Assembly: GCA_045641505.1 (NCBI GenBank)
Contig: JAZUHB010000063.1
Span: 1-18,949, forward strand
DNA: 18,949 nucleotides
Direction of reading: 5' to 3'
DNA from: JAZQNF01 sp045641505
GTDB taxonomy: Bacteria > Bacillota > Clostridia > Lachnospirales > Bianqueaceae
Both the position numbers and the translations under genes were made by a program. Below, one piece after another: positions 6,298 through 14,293 of this stretch. Under the pieces are notes generated by a model that was given only the letters and a program-made list of their open reading frames with translations, did not search any database and was not told the DNA's origin. Within the stretch, counting starts at the first letter, position 1; the number at the start of each line of letters is the position of its first letter.

Positions 6298-7415
6298 AAC
6301 ACAGCAGCTTCCGCGCGGAGCTTCGCGCGCTTCGTTTCCCCTTCCTCTGCCTGCTGGCGGCTTCGGTCCTCGGCGGCGTGCTCGCGGGGCTTCTGCTGAC
6401 CCACGACGTTCAGGGCGAGTGGCTCCGGGCGAACGGCCTCCTCGCCGAATACCCCGGCTACTACGTCGCTGACGCGCCGGAGGGCCTGGAGAAGATTGCG
6501 GCGGAGGACTTCGTTCCCCTGACCGGCGCGCTTCCGGTCGGCCGGATCCGTCTGGGGCTCGCCTCCGCGCTTCTCGCCTGTCTGGCGCCGCTTCTCCTTC
6601 TTTCCGCCTTTTCCTACCTGTTCCGGCGGGGCGGACGGGATCTCGTTGCCGCGCTCCCCGTCCCGCGCGGAAAACGGCTGACAGGCAAGACTGCCGCGGC
6701 CTGGCTCCTGATGCTGCCCGCGCTCGCGCCCGCCGCCGTCATCCCCTTCCTGTTCGCGGCGTTCCATCCCCACTGCCGGGTGAGCGGCGCGGACCTCGCC
6801 GCCGTCGGCGCCGCCGCGGCCGTCACGGCGCTCTATCTCGACGGGATCTTCTGCCTCGCGCTGAGTGAAGCCGGGCCAAAGCCGGGCGCCTCCCTGTTCC
6901 GGGTGCTCCTGCTCTTCCTTCTGCTCCTCGTCACCGTGCCGCTCGCGCTCCAGTGCTTCGCCTTCAGCGTGCGCCAGCAGAGCGAGGTCCTGCGGGATTC
7001 CGAGCTCACCAACCGGATCCTCACCGCCTGGAACACACTTCCGCTGCGGCTTCTGCGGGCGGAGCTCCCATATCCCGGCGCGGGCGCCCTTGCGCTCTTT
7101 GCCTCCGGGGGCTTACTCGCCGCGGCCCTGGGCGCTCTCCGGAGCCGCCGGGCGAAGCGGGGCGGGCTGCTCCTCTTCCTGCTGCTCCTCGATCCCGCCC
7201 TCCTGCTCGTCACGCGGGAATTCACCACCAACGCCACCGCCGCTTCCCGGCTGCTGCTCGGAAGCGCGCTGATCCTCTGCGCACCCCTGTATTACCTGAT
7301 CGGAAAACGCTTCACACCGGCCGACGGCCCACGGACCCGCGTCCTGCCCGCCTGGCTCGGGACCGTGCTCTGCACCGGCCTTTTCGTTCTCCTCGTAGAA
7401 CTCGCCGCCCGCTGA
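6294..7415 (+). CDS. ABC-2-like multi-pass membrane protein, partner of the degenerate NBD
   Basis: 373-residue membrane protein, start overlapping the ATPase stop in an ATGA. Hydrophobic segments are visible near residues 15-36, 88-110, 134-155, 164-186, 200-222, 265-283, 290-307, 318-336 and 350-370. The first is followed by a soluble loop (about 38-85) likely outside the cell, the plan of an ABC-2 type permease. No known family could be named from motifs alone. The genetic position after a YtrA-type regulator and an NBD-like protein suggests an export or membrane-stress function. If the NBD is inactive, this protein might use another ATPase or act without transport. Confidence 0.65.
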   Translation: MKHSSFRAELRALRFPFLCLLAASVLGGVLAGLLLTHDVQGEWLRANGLLAEYPGYYVADAPEGLEKIAAEDFVPLTGALPVGRIRLGLASALLACLAPLLLLSAFSYLFRRGGRDLVAALPVPRGKRLTGKTAAAWLLMLPALAPAAVIPFLFAAFHPHCRVSGADLAAVGAAAAVTALYLDGIFCLALSEAGPKPGASLFRVLLLFLLLLVTVPLALQCFAFSVRQQSEVLRDSELTNRILTAWNTLPLRLLRAELPYPGAGALALFASGGLLAAALGALRSRRAKRGGLLLFLLLLDPALLLVTREFTTNATAASRLLLGSALILCAPLYYLIGKRFTPADGPRTRVLPAWLGTVLCTGLFVLLVELAAR

Positions 7416-7430
7416 CAGAAAGGAAATACC

Positions 7431-7772
7431 ATGAAAAAATGTCTTGCCCTGCTGCTTCTCGTCCTGCTCCTCTTTCCTTTCACGGCTGAGCTGTGCGCCG
7501 ACGCGCCGGAGGAAAACGCGCCGTCCGGCGAGGAAAACGTCGCGCCGTCCGCCTCCGCTCCCTATTTCTCCTGTGAGCGCGAGCCCGTCACCGGCTGCCG
7601 CTGCTACGCGCTCTGTCTGAAGGTCCGCGCCTCCGCGGAGGGGCCGCTCTTCAAGCTCGTGAGCGCCTGGGACGAGGCGCCCGATCCCGGCCCAGGCTAC
7701 TGGGTCATCTTCCGCTACAGCCGCCAGGAAATCCGCTGCTGGCGCTATGCCGTGAAGGTCGTCGAGCCGTAA
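7431..7772 (+). CDS. Small secreted cysteine-containing protein, unknown function
   Basis: 113 residues with a clear Sec signal peptide: MKK, then a leucine-rich core to about residue 17, with cleavage likely after the Ala/Cys stretch near residues 19-25. The position before the cysteine is leucine, so a lipobox is not convincing. The mature part begins with an acidic, Pro/Ala-rich linker (about 26-44), followed by a compact region with cysteines in CEREPVTGCRCYALCLK and one more near the end, which could form disulphides. GAAAGGAAA precedes the ATG by 5 bases. It is the last gene of the gntR operon, 15 bases after the permease gene, so it may be an extracytoplasmic partner. No family recognised. 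Confidence 0.75.
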   Translation: MKKCLALLLLVLLLFPFTAELCADAPEENAPSGEENVAPSASAPYFSCEREPVTGCRCYALCLKVRASAEGPLFKLVSAWDEAPDPGPGYWVIFRYSRQEIRCWRYAVKVVEP

Positions 7773-7785
7773 CATCCGCCCGCAC

Positions 7786-7815
7786 AAAAAAAGACCCGGA
7801 TTCCGCTCCGGGTCT
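7786..7815. terminator. Shared terminator between convergent operons
   Basis: AGACCCGGA (7792-7800) pairs perfectly with TCCGGGTCT (7807-7815) around a 6-base loop. Seven As on the left give a strong T tract for the minus-strand clpB transcript; on the plus strand the stem is followed by CTTTC. It lies between the convergent ends of the gntR operon and clpB. Confidence 0.88.
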
Positions 7816-7821
7816 CTTTCA

Positions 7822-7851
7822 TTTCAGGCTTATTCCTTTCAGGCTTATTCC
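7822..7851. repeat. Perfect 15-bp tandem duplication at the clpB stop
   Basis: TTTCAGGCTTATTCC occurs at 7822-7836 and again at 7837-7851. The second copy contains the clpB stop codon, and because 15 is a multiple of three the first copy gives a second in-frame TAA five codons on. It is probably a recent slippage event. Confidence 0.9.
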
Positions 7852-10454
7852 GCCGCGATTTCGTCCACCGTGAGCGCGCCGTCGCGGTAGTCCACCGTGA
7901 GGGCGGTACCGGGCTTCGGATCGTCCGCGAGGATCTTCCGCGCCAGCAGCGTTTCGATGTTCTGCTGGATGAAGCGCTTCAGCGGGCGGGCGCCGTACTG
8001 GGGATCGTAGGCGCTGTCGATCACGTAGTCGCGCGCCGCGTCGGTGACGGTGAGCGCGATCTGCCGGTCGGTCAGGCGCTTGCCCAGGTCCTTGAGGGTC
8101 AGGGTGATGATCCCGCGCATGTTCTCGCGGGAGAGCGGCGAGAAGAAGATGATCTCGTCCAGACGGTTCAAAAACTCCGGCTTGAAGGTCATGCGGAGCT
8201 CGCCGTTCACGGCCTCCTGCGCCTCCTCCGAGATGCCGCCGTTATCGTCGATGCCGTCCAGGATGTACTGGCTGCCCAGGTTCGAGGTCATGATGATGAT
8301 CGTGTTCTTGAAGTCCACGGTGCGGCCGGCGCTGTCGGTGATGCGGCCGTCGTCCAGCACCTGCAGGAGGATGTTGAACACGTCAGGGTGTGCCTTCTCG
8401 ATCTCGTCGAAGAGCACCACCGAATAGGGCTTGCGGCGTACGGCCTCAGTCAGCTGACCGCCCTCCTCGTAGCCCACGTAGCCGGGAGGCGCGCCGATCA
8501 GCCGCCACACGGAGAACTTCTCCATGTACTCGGTCATGTCGATGCGGACGATGTTCTTCTCGTCGTCGAAGAGGGCCTGCGCGACGGTCTTCGCCAGCTC
8601 GGTCTTGCCGACGCCGGTGGGGCCGAGGAACATGAAGGAGCCGATGGGCTTCTTCGGGTCGCGGATGCCGGCGCGGCTGCGGAGGATCGCGTTGGTCACG
8701 CGCATGACCGCGTCATCCTGGCCCACGATGCGCTCGTGCAGCGTGTCGTCCAGGTGCAGCAGCTTCGCGCGCTCGCTCTCGACCAGCTTGGTGACCGGGA
8801 TACCGGTCCAGCTGGCGACGATCTTCGTGATCTCGTCCTCGGTGACGGCGCCGGAAAGCAGCTTGCCGTCCCGGACCAGCTCCTCGTTCTTCTTCTCTTC
8901 CTCCTCCAGCTGCTTCTTGAGCGCGGGAAGAGTGCTGTATTTCAGCTCGGCGGCCTTCTCCAGGTCGTACTCGGTCTCGGCCTTCTCGATCTGCGCGTTC
9001 GCCTGCTCGATCTGGGCGCGGAGGGATTTCACGCGCTCGAGCGCGGCCTTCTCGACGTCCCAGCGGGCCTGCAGGGCGGCGAGCTTTTCGCGCTGCTCGG
9101 CGAGCTCCTTCCGGACCTCGGCCAGATGCTTCACGGCCATCTTGCTGTCATCGTCCAGCATGGATTTCTCCTCGATCTCCAGGGACATGACCTTGCGGGC
9201 CACCACGTCCACCTCCTGGGGCATGGAGTCGTTCTCGGTGCGGAGCATCGCGCAGGCCTCGTCCACCAGATCGATGGCCTTGTCGGGCAGATAGCGGTCG
9301 GTGATGTAACGGTTGCTGAGCTGCGCCGCGGCCACGAGCGCCTGATCGTGGATCTTCACGCCGTGGAAGACCTCGTAGCGCTCCTCGAGGCCGCGCAGGA
9401 TCGCGATGGTCTCGTCCACGCTGGGCTCGGGCACCAGCACGGTCTGGAAGCGGCGCTCCAGGGCGGCGTCCTTCTCGATGTATTCGCGGTATTCGTCCGT
9501 GGTGGTCGCGCCGATGCAGTGCAGCTCGCCGCGGGCCAGCAGGGGCTTCAGGAGGTTGCCGGCGTCCATCGAGCCCTCGGTCTTGCCGGCGCCTACGATG
9601 TTGTGGATCTCGTCGATGAAGAGGATGATCTTGCCGTCGCTCTCGCGGATCTCGGAGAGCACGGCCTTGAGGCGCTCCTCGAAGTCGCCGCGGTACTTGG
9701 CGCCGGCGATCAGCGCGCCCAGGTCCAGCGAGAAGATGCTGCGCTCCTTCAGGGAATCGGGCACGTCGCCGCGGACGATCCGCTGCGCGAGGGCCTCGAC
9801 GATGGCGGTCTTGCCGACGCCGGGCTCGCCGATCAGGCAGGGATTGTTCTTCTGCTTGCGGGACAGGATGCGGATCAGGGTGCGGATCTCGTCGTCGCGG
9901 CCGATGACCGGGTCGAGCTTCTGCGCCCTCGCCAGCTCCACCAGATCGGTGCCGTACTTGCTGAGCACGTCGTAGGTCTCCTCCGGCTCCTGCCCGGTGA
10001 CATGGCTGTCGCCGCGGACACCCCGGAGGACCGTCAGGAAGTTCCCCTCCGTGAGGCCGTAGGTCACGAAGACCGTGCGGAGCGTGAGGGAGGGCTTCCG
10101 GAGCAGGCCGATCATCAGGTGCTCGACGGAGACGTAATCGTCTCCCATCTCGCGGGCCGCGTCCTCGGCGGCCTTGAAGGAATCGTTGAGCTCCCGGGAG
10201 ACGTAGACGCTGTCGTTGTCCTGCGCGCCGCTCACCTTCGGGAAACGGCGGATCTGGTCCTTCACGGTATTCCGGAAGGCGTTTTTGTCGATATTGAGCT
10301 TGGTGAGGAGCGAGCCGATCAGGCCGTCCTGCTGCGAGATCAGCGCCAGCAGCAGATGCTCCTGCTCGAGCTGGGAGTTCCCGTTCTCGCCGGCGAGGGA
10401 TTTCGCTTCCTTCACCGCGTCCAGGCTCTTCTTGGTCAGTTTCTGAAGATCCAT
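7845..10454 (-). CDS. clpB: ClpB protein disaggregase (Hsp100)
   Basis: 869-residue AAA+ hexameric chaperone that pulls proteins out of aggregates with DnaK, in the cytoplasm. Domains in order: Clp N-domain (1-145), NBD1 with Walker A GEPGVGKT (K215) and Walker B FIDEIHN, the long coiled-coil middle domain that distinguishes ClpB from ClpA/ClpC (about 405-530), and NBD2 with Walker A GPTGVGKT (K617) and Walker B FDEIEKAH. The NBD2 pore region is GYVGYEEGG. No IGL/F loop for ClpP binding was noticed. Oddity: the normally SVS or SVA step after MEK(H/F) reads SVW. AAGGAGG lies 6 bases before the ATG, and the RHH gene ends 15 bases upstream, so the two form one operon. The product is full-length. 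Confidence 0.96.
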   Translation of the reverse strand: MDLQKLTKKSLDAVKEAKSLAGENGNSQLEQEHLLLALISQQDGLIGSLLTKLNIDKNAFRNTVKDQIRRFPKVSGAQDNDSVYVSRELNDSFKAAEDAAREMGDDYVSVEHLMIGLLRKPSLTLRTVFVTYGLTEGNFLTVLRGVRGDSHVTGQEPEETYDVLSKYGTDLVELARAQKLDPVIGRDDEIRTLIRILSRKQKNNPCLIGEPGVGKTAIVEALAQRIVRGDVPDSLKERSIFSLDLGALIAGAKYRGDFEERLKAVLSEIRESDGKIILFIDEIHNIVGAGKTEGSMDAGNLLKPLLARGELHCIGATTTDEYREYIEKDAALERRFQTVLVPEPSVDETIAILRGLEERYEVFHGVKIHDQALVAAAQLSNRYITDRYLPDKAIDLVDEACAMLRTENDSMPQEVDVVARKVMSLEIEEKSMLDDDSKMAVKHLAEVRKELAEQREKLAALQARWDVEKAALERVKSLRAQIEQANAQIEKAETEYDLEKAAELKYSTLPALKKQLEEEEKKNEELVRDGKLLSGAVTEDEITKIVASWTGIPVTKLVESERAKLLHLDDTLHERIVGQDDAVMRVTNAILRSRAGIRDPKKPIGSFMFLGPTGVGKTELAKTVAQALFDDEKNIVRIDMTEYMEKFSVWRLIGAPPGYVGYEEGGQLTEAVRRKPYSVVLFDEIEKAHPDVFNILLQVLDDGRITDSAGRTVDFKNTIIIMTSNLGSQYILDGIDDNGGISEEAQEAVNGELRMTFKPEFLNRLDEIIFFSPLSRENMRGIITLTLKDLGKRLTDRQIALTVTDAARDYVIDSAYDPQYGARPLKRFIQQNIETLLARKILADDPKPGTALTVDYRDGALTVDEIAAE

Positions 10455-10469
10455 AAAAACCTCCTTAGG

Positions 10470-11144
10470 TCATAAAATCACGTGGGTGCCGGCGGAGACG
10501 TAGCGCCGGACCTTGTCTTCGATGGTCAGGGAGGCGGCCATTTCGTCGCCGATCCCCCGGAAGAAGATCTCCATGCACTCGTCCAGATGCCGGACGTAAG
10601 AGAGAAGACCGTCCGCGATCTCCTCCTCGGTCAGAAAATCCCAGCCGCGGCAGTGCAGCTCCCGCACCCACTGGCCGGGCGCCCGCAGGCTGGCGTAGCT
10701 CTGCGACTCCTCGCCGCTCGCCTCCCGCGCCCATTCCCAGAGGCGGAAGAAGCGGTCGAAAAGCTCGTTCAGCTCCGCGCTCGCGCTCCGGAGGGTGACC
10801 CGCAGAGTGCCCACGGCGACGTCGCCGCTTTGGCGGTCCCGCACCGGCTCGCCGAGCTCGACCGAGTAGCGCAGCGTCGGATTGTATTTGTAGGAAAGGC
10901 CCGCGGAGAGCAGAAGACTCCGGGCATTCGCGCTCTGCAGGCGGAAGCGGTAATCCTGCTCCAGCGCTTCGGCGACCCCGCCGAAGATGCGCCGGTTCCG
11001 GTCCTCATAGGTGACGCAGGAAGCGTAGTCGGCGAGGATCCGGTCCGCCAGCGCCGAGCGGCTGAGGCCCTGACGTCTGGCCAGAAGATCGAGCGCCGCG
11101 ACCACCTCGTCCGTCAGCGCGAGGGAATAGATGCTCTTGCTCAT
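10470..11144 (-). CDS. Ribbon-helix-helix DNA-binding protein with unknown C-terminal domain
   Basis: 224 residues. The first 45 or so (SIYSLALTDEVVAALDLLAR, then GLSRSALADRILADY) form an Arc/CopG-type ribbon-helix-helix: a beta strand, helix, SRS turn and helix. The rest (about 55-224) is a mixed alpha/beta domain that I do not recognise, ending in a helical segment rich in acidic residues and aromatics. Start is ATG 11144 with AAAGGAG 6 bases upstream. It precedes clpB by 15 bases on the same strand behind one promoter. That context suggests a regulator of heat-shock or stress expression, perhaps autoregulated, with the C-terminal domain sensing the signal. This role is inferred from the neighbour only. 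It could also act on distant targets. Confidence 0.72.
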   Translation of the reverse strand: MSKSIYSLALTDEVVAALDLLARRQGLSRSALADRILADYASCVTYEDRNRRIFGGVAEALEQDYRFRLQSANARSLLLSAGLSYKYNPTLRYSVELGEPVRDRQSGDVAVGTLRVTLRSASAELNELFDRFFRLWEWAREASGEESQSYASLRAPGQWVRELHCRGWDFLTEEEIADGLLSYVRHLDECMEIFFRGIGDEMAASLTIEDKVRRYVSAGTHVIL

Positions 11145-11183
11145 GCGGGACTCCTTTCTTTCGGTATTTCACCTTCGGGAGTT

Positions 11184-11212
11184 ATTATAACACAAATCGG
11201 AGGCGGAGGCAA
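11184..11212 (-). promoter_or_regulatory. Promoter of the RHH-clpB operon
   Basis: Read on the minus strand: TTGCCT (11212-11207), a 17-base spacer, then TATAAT (11189-11184). The A+T-rich stretch at 11211-11242, with the palindrome ATAATATTAT, lies directly upstream. Neither a CIRCE element (TTAGCACTC/GAGTGCTAA) nor a CtsR heptad repeat was seen. A 10-base inverted pair, CGGTATTTCA at 11162-11171 and its complement at 11307-11316, brackets the region. Confidence 0.75.
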
Positions 11213-11276
11213 TAATTTGCACAGTATATTAATAATATTATCAGCAGATTTTTCAATTTCAGCCCTTTTCCCACAC

Positions 11277-11305
11277 AAAAACGGCGCGTCACGCGGACGC
11301 GCCGT
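11277..11305 (-). terminator. Terminator of the exported-protein operon
   Basis: ACGGCGCGTC (11281-11290) pairs perfectly with GACGCGCCGT (11296-11305) around a 5-base loop. On the minus strand the stem is followed by a run of five Ts. It lies 35 bases after the stop of the last gene of the operon. Confidence 0.9.
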
Positions 11306-11339
11306 CTGAAATACCGGTTCACTCCGAAAACACTGCCTG

Positions 11340-11951
11340 TCAATCGGCATCTCCCGGCCGCCAGGCTTCAAAGACTAACCCGTGGAGTTTCGCGTATTCC
11401 TCCACCGCGCTTCCTTCCTGTCCGCGCAGGGTCACTGTCTCATCGAAAACATGCTCCGCGATATACTCCGGCGAACCTTCGAAAAACACAGTTTCGAGGT
11501 CGAAGCACCCGCAAAACGCGGAATCACCCAGATAACTCACGGTAGAAGGAATAAAAACCGTTTTCAAAGAGATACAGTCACAAAAGGCTCTCTCTAAAAT
11601 ACGTTCAGCCGTCCCCAAATCGACCCAAGTCAAATGCAGACATCCGCAAAAAGCGCCCGGTCCTATTTCTCTGATTTTTTCCATTACTATCGCTTCAAGA
11701 TGACATTCGCGAAACGCATCGGACCCAATCATTGTCACCGCAAGCCCATTATGCTCGGACGGAATCCTGACGGTACCCGCGGCATCACATCCTTCCTCGA
11801 ATCCCAAAACCACGATTTCAGTACCGCGGGACAATGCCAGGGACTTATATATAAATTCGTCGAAGCCCTTCTCCCGACAACAGCAAAGAAAAAGAAGCAA
11901 TGCCGTCATCACGCACAGCAGAACATAGCGCAAGGCGCGCGCACTCTTCAC
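11340..11951 (-). CDS. BspA-type leucine-rich-repeat lipoprotein, copy 1
   Basis: 203-residue exported protein. Start is GTG 11951, because AAAGGAG lies 8 bases upstream; the ATG seven codons earlier has no such site. A positively charged N-terminus and hydrophobic core (about 9-22) run into three cysteines (23-25), so it is probably a lipoprotein although the lipobox LFLC is imperfect. LRR_5 repeats of the pattern AFxxCxxLxxVxIPxxVxxIGxxAF occupy about 60-165, for example AFCGCLHLTWVDLG and AFCGCFDLETVFFEG. The C-terminal EEYAKLHGL..EAW segment is shared with copy 2 and is common after LRR_5 domains. The gene follows copy 2 by 43 bases. Such surface LRR proteins bind host or bacterial ligands; the ligand here is unknown. 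Confidence 0.8.
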   Translation of the reverse strand: MKSARALRYVLLCVMTALLLFLCCCREKGFDEFIYKSLALSRGTEIVVLGFEEGCDAAGTVRIPSEHNGLAVTMIGSDAFRECHLEAIVMEKIREIGPGAFCGCLHLTWVDLGTAERILERAFCDCISLKTVFIPSTVSYLGDSAFCGCFDLETVFFEGSPEYIAEHVFDETVTLRGQEGSAVEEYAKLHGLVFEAWRPGDAD

Positions 11952-11994
11952 AGTTTCTCTCCTTTCAATCATCAGGTATGGTGCAAGCCTTCCG

Positions 11995-12666
11995 TCACTC
12001 TCCGTCCGGCACCCAAGCTACGAACCCGAGCCCATACCGTTTTGCATACTCTTCCACAGAGGTTCCCGCAGGACCGTAAATGACGACCCTCTTATCGCCT
12101 TCGAAGATATCATCCTCCAGATGCTCAGGCGCTCCTTCGAAATAGACCGCCTGCAAATTCGCGATTCCGGAAAATGCTCCGCGCTTAATTCTGAAAACCG
12201 TTTCGGGAATGGCAACACTCTCCAATGACAGACATCTTCTGAAGGCCTGCTCCCCGATGATCTGTACTTCGTTCATGCAAAGTTCTGAAAGGCTCGTACA
12301 ACTCTCGAAGGCACACTCTTCAATCACCTTCACTCCGCCCAAATCAGCCTTAACCAAATTCCGGCAGTTGCAAAACGCGGCGTATCTGATTTCGATGACC
12401 GATTCCATGCGCAATTCAGAAATCCGGTCTTCTCCGGCAAAGGCGTGATCCGCTATCTCCGTCACTCGATAGCTTCCATACTCGGACGGAATGGTTACCG
12501 CCGCAGCAGGTTTCCGGACCGCAGCATCCTCAATCGCGCATTCCGCGTGATCAGCATATTCAAACACAGAAAAACGGAACTTCACGGCGTCGCAAGCGCA
12601 GAGAAGGCAGGGAAGGAGAAGGAGGACACACAGTATTTCACTTTGTATATGTTTTTTGCACTTCAC
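11995..12666 (-). CDS. BspA-type leucine-rich-repeat lipoprotein, copy 2
   Basis: 223-residue relative of the next gene. Its signal peptide has a hydrophobic core at about 11-22 and the lipobox-like LCAC ending in C25. LRR_5 repeats cover about 80-190 (AFCNCRNLVKADLGG, AFESCTSLSELCMN, AFRRCLSLESVAIPETV, AFSGIANLQAVYFEG), and the EEYAKRYGL..VAW tail closely matches that of copy 1. I prefer GTG 12666, where TTGGAG lies about 9 bases upstream and the protein begins MKCKK. GTG 12690 in the same frame is an alternative. Either start lies inside the end of the upstream gene (overlap of 29 or 53 bases), so translation is probably coupled. Confidence 0.78.
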   Translation of the reverse strand: MKCKKHIQSEILCVLLLLPCLLCACDAVKFRFSVFEYADHAECAIEDAAVRKPAAAVTIPSEYGSYRVTEIADHAFAGEDRISELRMESVIEIRYAAFCNCRNLVKADLGGVKVIEECAFESCTSLSELCMNEVQIIGEQAFRRCLSLESVAIPETVFRIKRGAFSGIANLQAVYFEGAPEHLEDDIFEGDKRVVIYGPAGTSVEEYAKRYGLGFVAWVPDGE

Positions 12667-14110
12667 GACTAAGCTCTCCAAGATTGTCACCTCTTCCTAT
12701 CCACCCCAGCAGCGCATTAGGGGATCGGAGATTGAACGAAATCGAAAAAACCAATGCTTTTGTCATAGATATATTCAGTTCGGAGTCTTGATAATCACGA
12801 TCAACAACACCCGCCGTCATTTGCAGTTTGGTCCCCTCTGCATTCAGCAAATAACCATCTGTATCAACTCGAACCGCGCGGACCATAGTATGTGCTCTTT
12901 TCCCATCGCCGAAATAATCATAGTGTTCCGAATATGCACTAGGCCAAAGATGAGAGTTCTCAGTAGCAATCGTATCATTATTTGTATATGCAGAAAAAAC
13001 CGCATCCGCAACAGAAAGAACACCCGATTTGTCTAATTGAAGCGCCAATGCCTTCGCAACAGTAAAACCTAGATTGACATTATTTTTGTTTTTGAGGAGC
13101 GTCGTCTGTTGGTAAATATAATCGTATCCGCTATTTGAGGAGGTTTGAGCGCAAGCAATGGACAATTTCACATCATACATTCTGAAGTCAGTTCCCATAA
13201 AACTGGCCTCTATTGTATTTCTCGAGTTGTAGTACATAAATTGCCTATCAGCAACCAGCACAATTTGCATACTCGCAGACGTAGTATTCGCCGTTGGCGT
13301 ATTTCTTACAATGCTATAAAACAGACATTCCACAGAAATATTGCCCGTATCCACCGGCCACTCGACGCCTTTTATCACGCACCCGTTAGTTGATCCCCAA
13401 CTATAGAAAAAGCACTCTCGGACAAAGTTCTCCCAACCAATCGCGTCAATTACATCCAAATCCGTATCATCAAGTGTATCTCCCCAAAAAGGAGCTTGCC
13501 TCGTTGTAGCCGTTTCTTCTCCTTCCATCAACGGAAAATACTCCAAAATACACGGACTTAGTTGATAATACCAAGAGGCATTAGTCACGATTTTTTCCAT
13601 TTCCGAACTTTTTGATTTTTTGGAAATAACAATCGCGTTTTCAGTTACAATACTCGGAATCTCATACTGCTGCTCAGCATAATAATAATGGCCATTTGAA
13701 AAAGCAGCAATTCTGATTACATCGCTCCCCGCTAGATAGCGGTTTTCAAGGTTTAGATTGTCAAGAGAAGCAGATATTTCAAATTCTATATTTAAGACAG
13801 CAATTGAACTGTTAACTTCATGCTCGGACTCAACAAAATAGAACCTGTTCCCTTCCAAATTATCAATAACTCGATAAAACATGCCAACGGTAGAAAAATC
13901 CAGATTATCCAGTTCGCCCGACACCCTGACTTCCCCTTTTTCAGTTAATTCAAGCCGAATATTCGTAGCTCTCACGATACATAGTTTGTCTTCCATAGAG
14001 GATATAGAATCAGCAGACGCTGAAATAGGAAACACCAAAGTTAAACTACAAAAAAGAAGAATTGCGACAAACCGGGAAAATAAACCATTTTTGTGTTTTC
14101 GAAAGTACAT
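12638..14110 (-). CDS. Large secreted protein of unknown function
   Basis: 490-residue exported protein, first gene of the three-gene operon. Start is ATG 14110 because TAGGAGG lies 7 bases upstream; an ATG seven codons earlier overlaps that site. A signal peptide (MYFRKHKNGLFSR, then a hydrophobic core) ends at ISASA-DS near residue 34. There is no C-terminal membrane anchor or LPXTG. The mature part is rich in Asn, Ser, Tyr and beta-strand-like text, with stretches such as ELTEKGEVRVSGELDNLDF. No catalytic motif or named family could be recognised. Its DNA is visibly A+T-richer than the flanking core genes, suggesting acquisition by transfer. Association with two LRR lipoproteins suggests a cell-surface role. 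Confidence 0.75.
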   Translation of the reverse strand: MYFRKHKNGLFSRFVAILLFCSLTLVFPISASADSISSMEDKLCIVRATNIRLELTEKGEVRVSGELDNLDFSTVGMFYRVIDNLEGNRFYFVESEHEVNSSIAVLNIEFEISASLDNLNLENRYLAGSDVIRIAAFSNGHYYYAEQQYEIPSIVTENAIVISKKSKSSEMEKIVTNASWYYQLSPCILEYFPLMEGEETATTRQAPFWGDTLDDTDLDVIDAIGWENFVRECFFYSWGSTNGCVIKGVEWPVDTGNISVECLFYSIVRNTPTANTTSASMQIVLVADRQFMYYNSRNTIEASFMGTDFRMYDVKLSIACAQTSSNSGYDYIYQQTTLLKNKNNVNLGFTVAKALALQLDKSGVLSVADAVFSAYTNNDTIATENSHLWPSAYSEHYDYFGDGKRAHTMVRAVRVDTDGYLLNAEGTKLQMTAGVVDRDYQDSELNISMTKALVFSISFNLRSPNALLGWIGRGDNLGELSREVQKTYTK

Positions 14111-14185
14111 TTTATTACCTCCTATGTTCATTCGTCAAATCACGTTCTCGTCAAGGCACAAACCCTCTCCGCTTATTCTAAATCA

Positions 14186-14215
14186 ATTGTACACCATTGC
14201 GCAGAGCAAAAACAA
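14186..14215 (-). promoter_or_regulatory. Promoter of the exported-protein operon
   Basis: Read on the minus strand: TTGTTT (14215-14210), an 18-base spacer, then TACAAT (14191-14186). The start codon lies about 75 bases further on. Confidence 0.5.
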
Positions 14216-14246
14216 GTCCTTTCTTCGATTACTCCGTCCCTAAGGC

Positions 14247-14289
14247 GTACCGCATTTCCCCGGCGGATGTACCGCATTTCCCCGGCGGA
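14247..14289. repeat. Two exact copies of a 21-bp repeat between divergent promoters
   Basis: The 21-base sequence beginning GTACCGCATTTCCCC and ending GGCGGA occurs at 14247-14267 and 14269-14289 with one base between, so the sites are about two helical turns apart. Each copy has CCGC/GCGG outer symmetry. The second copy ends 4 bases before the -35 box of the + strand promoter. This looks like a tandem binding site for an activator or repressor. Confidence 0.85.
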
Positions 14290-14293
14290 CGAA

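Noticed and set aside
8388..10475. 695-codon frame on the plus strand opposite clpB
   Set aside because: Antisense shadow; clpB on the minus strand is certain and the plus frame shows no motif.
11162..11316. CGGTATTTCA inverted pair around the RHH promoter as an operator
   Set aside because: The arms are about 135 bases apart and only 10 bases long; a chance match is plausible, so it is only mentioned with the promoter.
11145..11339. CIRCE or CtsR operator before the RHH-clpB operon
   Set aside because: Neither TTAGCACTC/GAGTGCTAA nor tandem GGTCAAA-type heptads were found on either strand.
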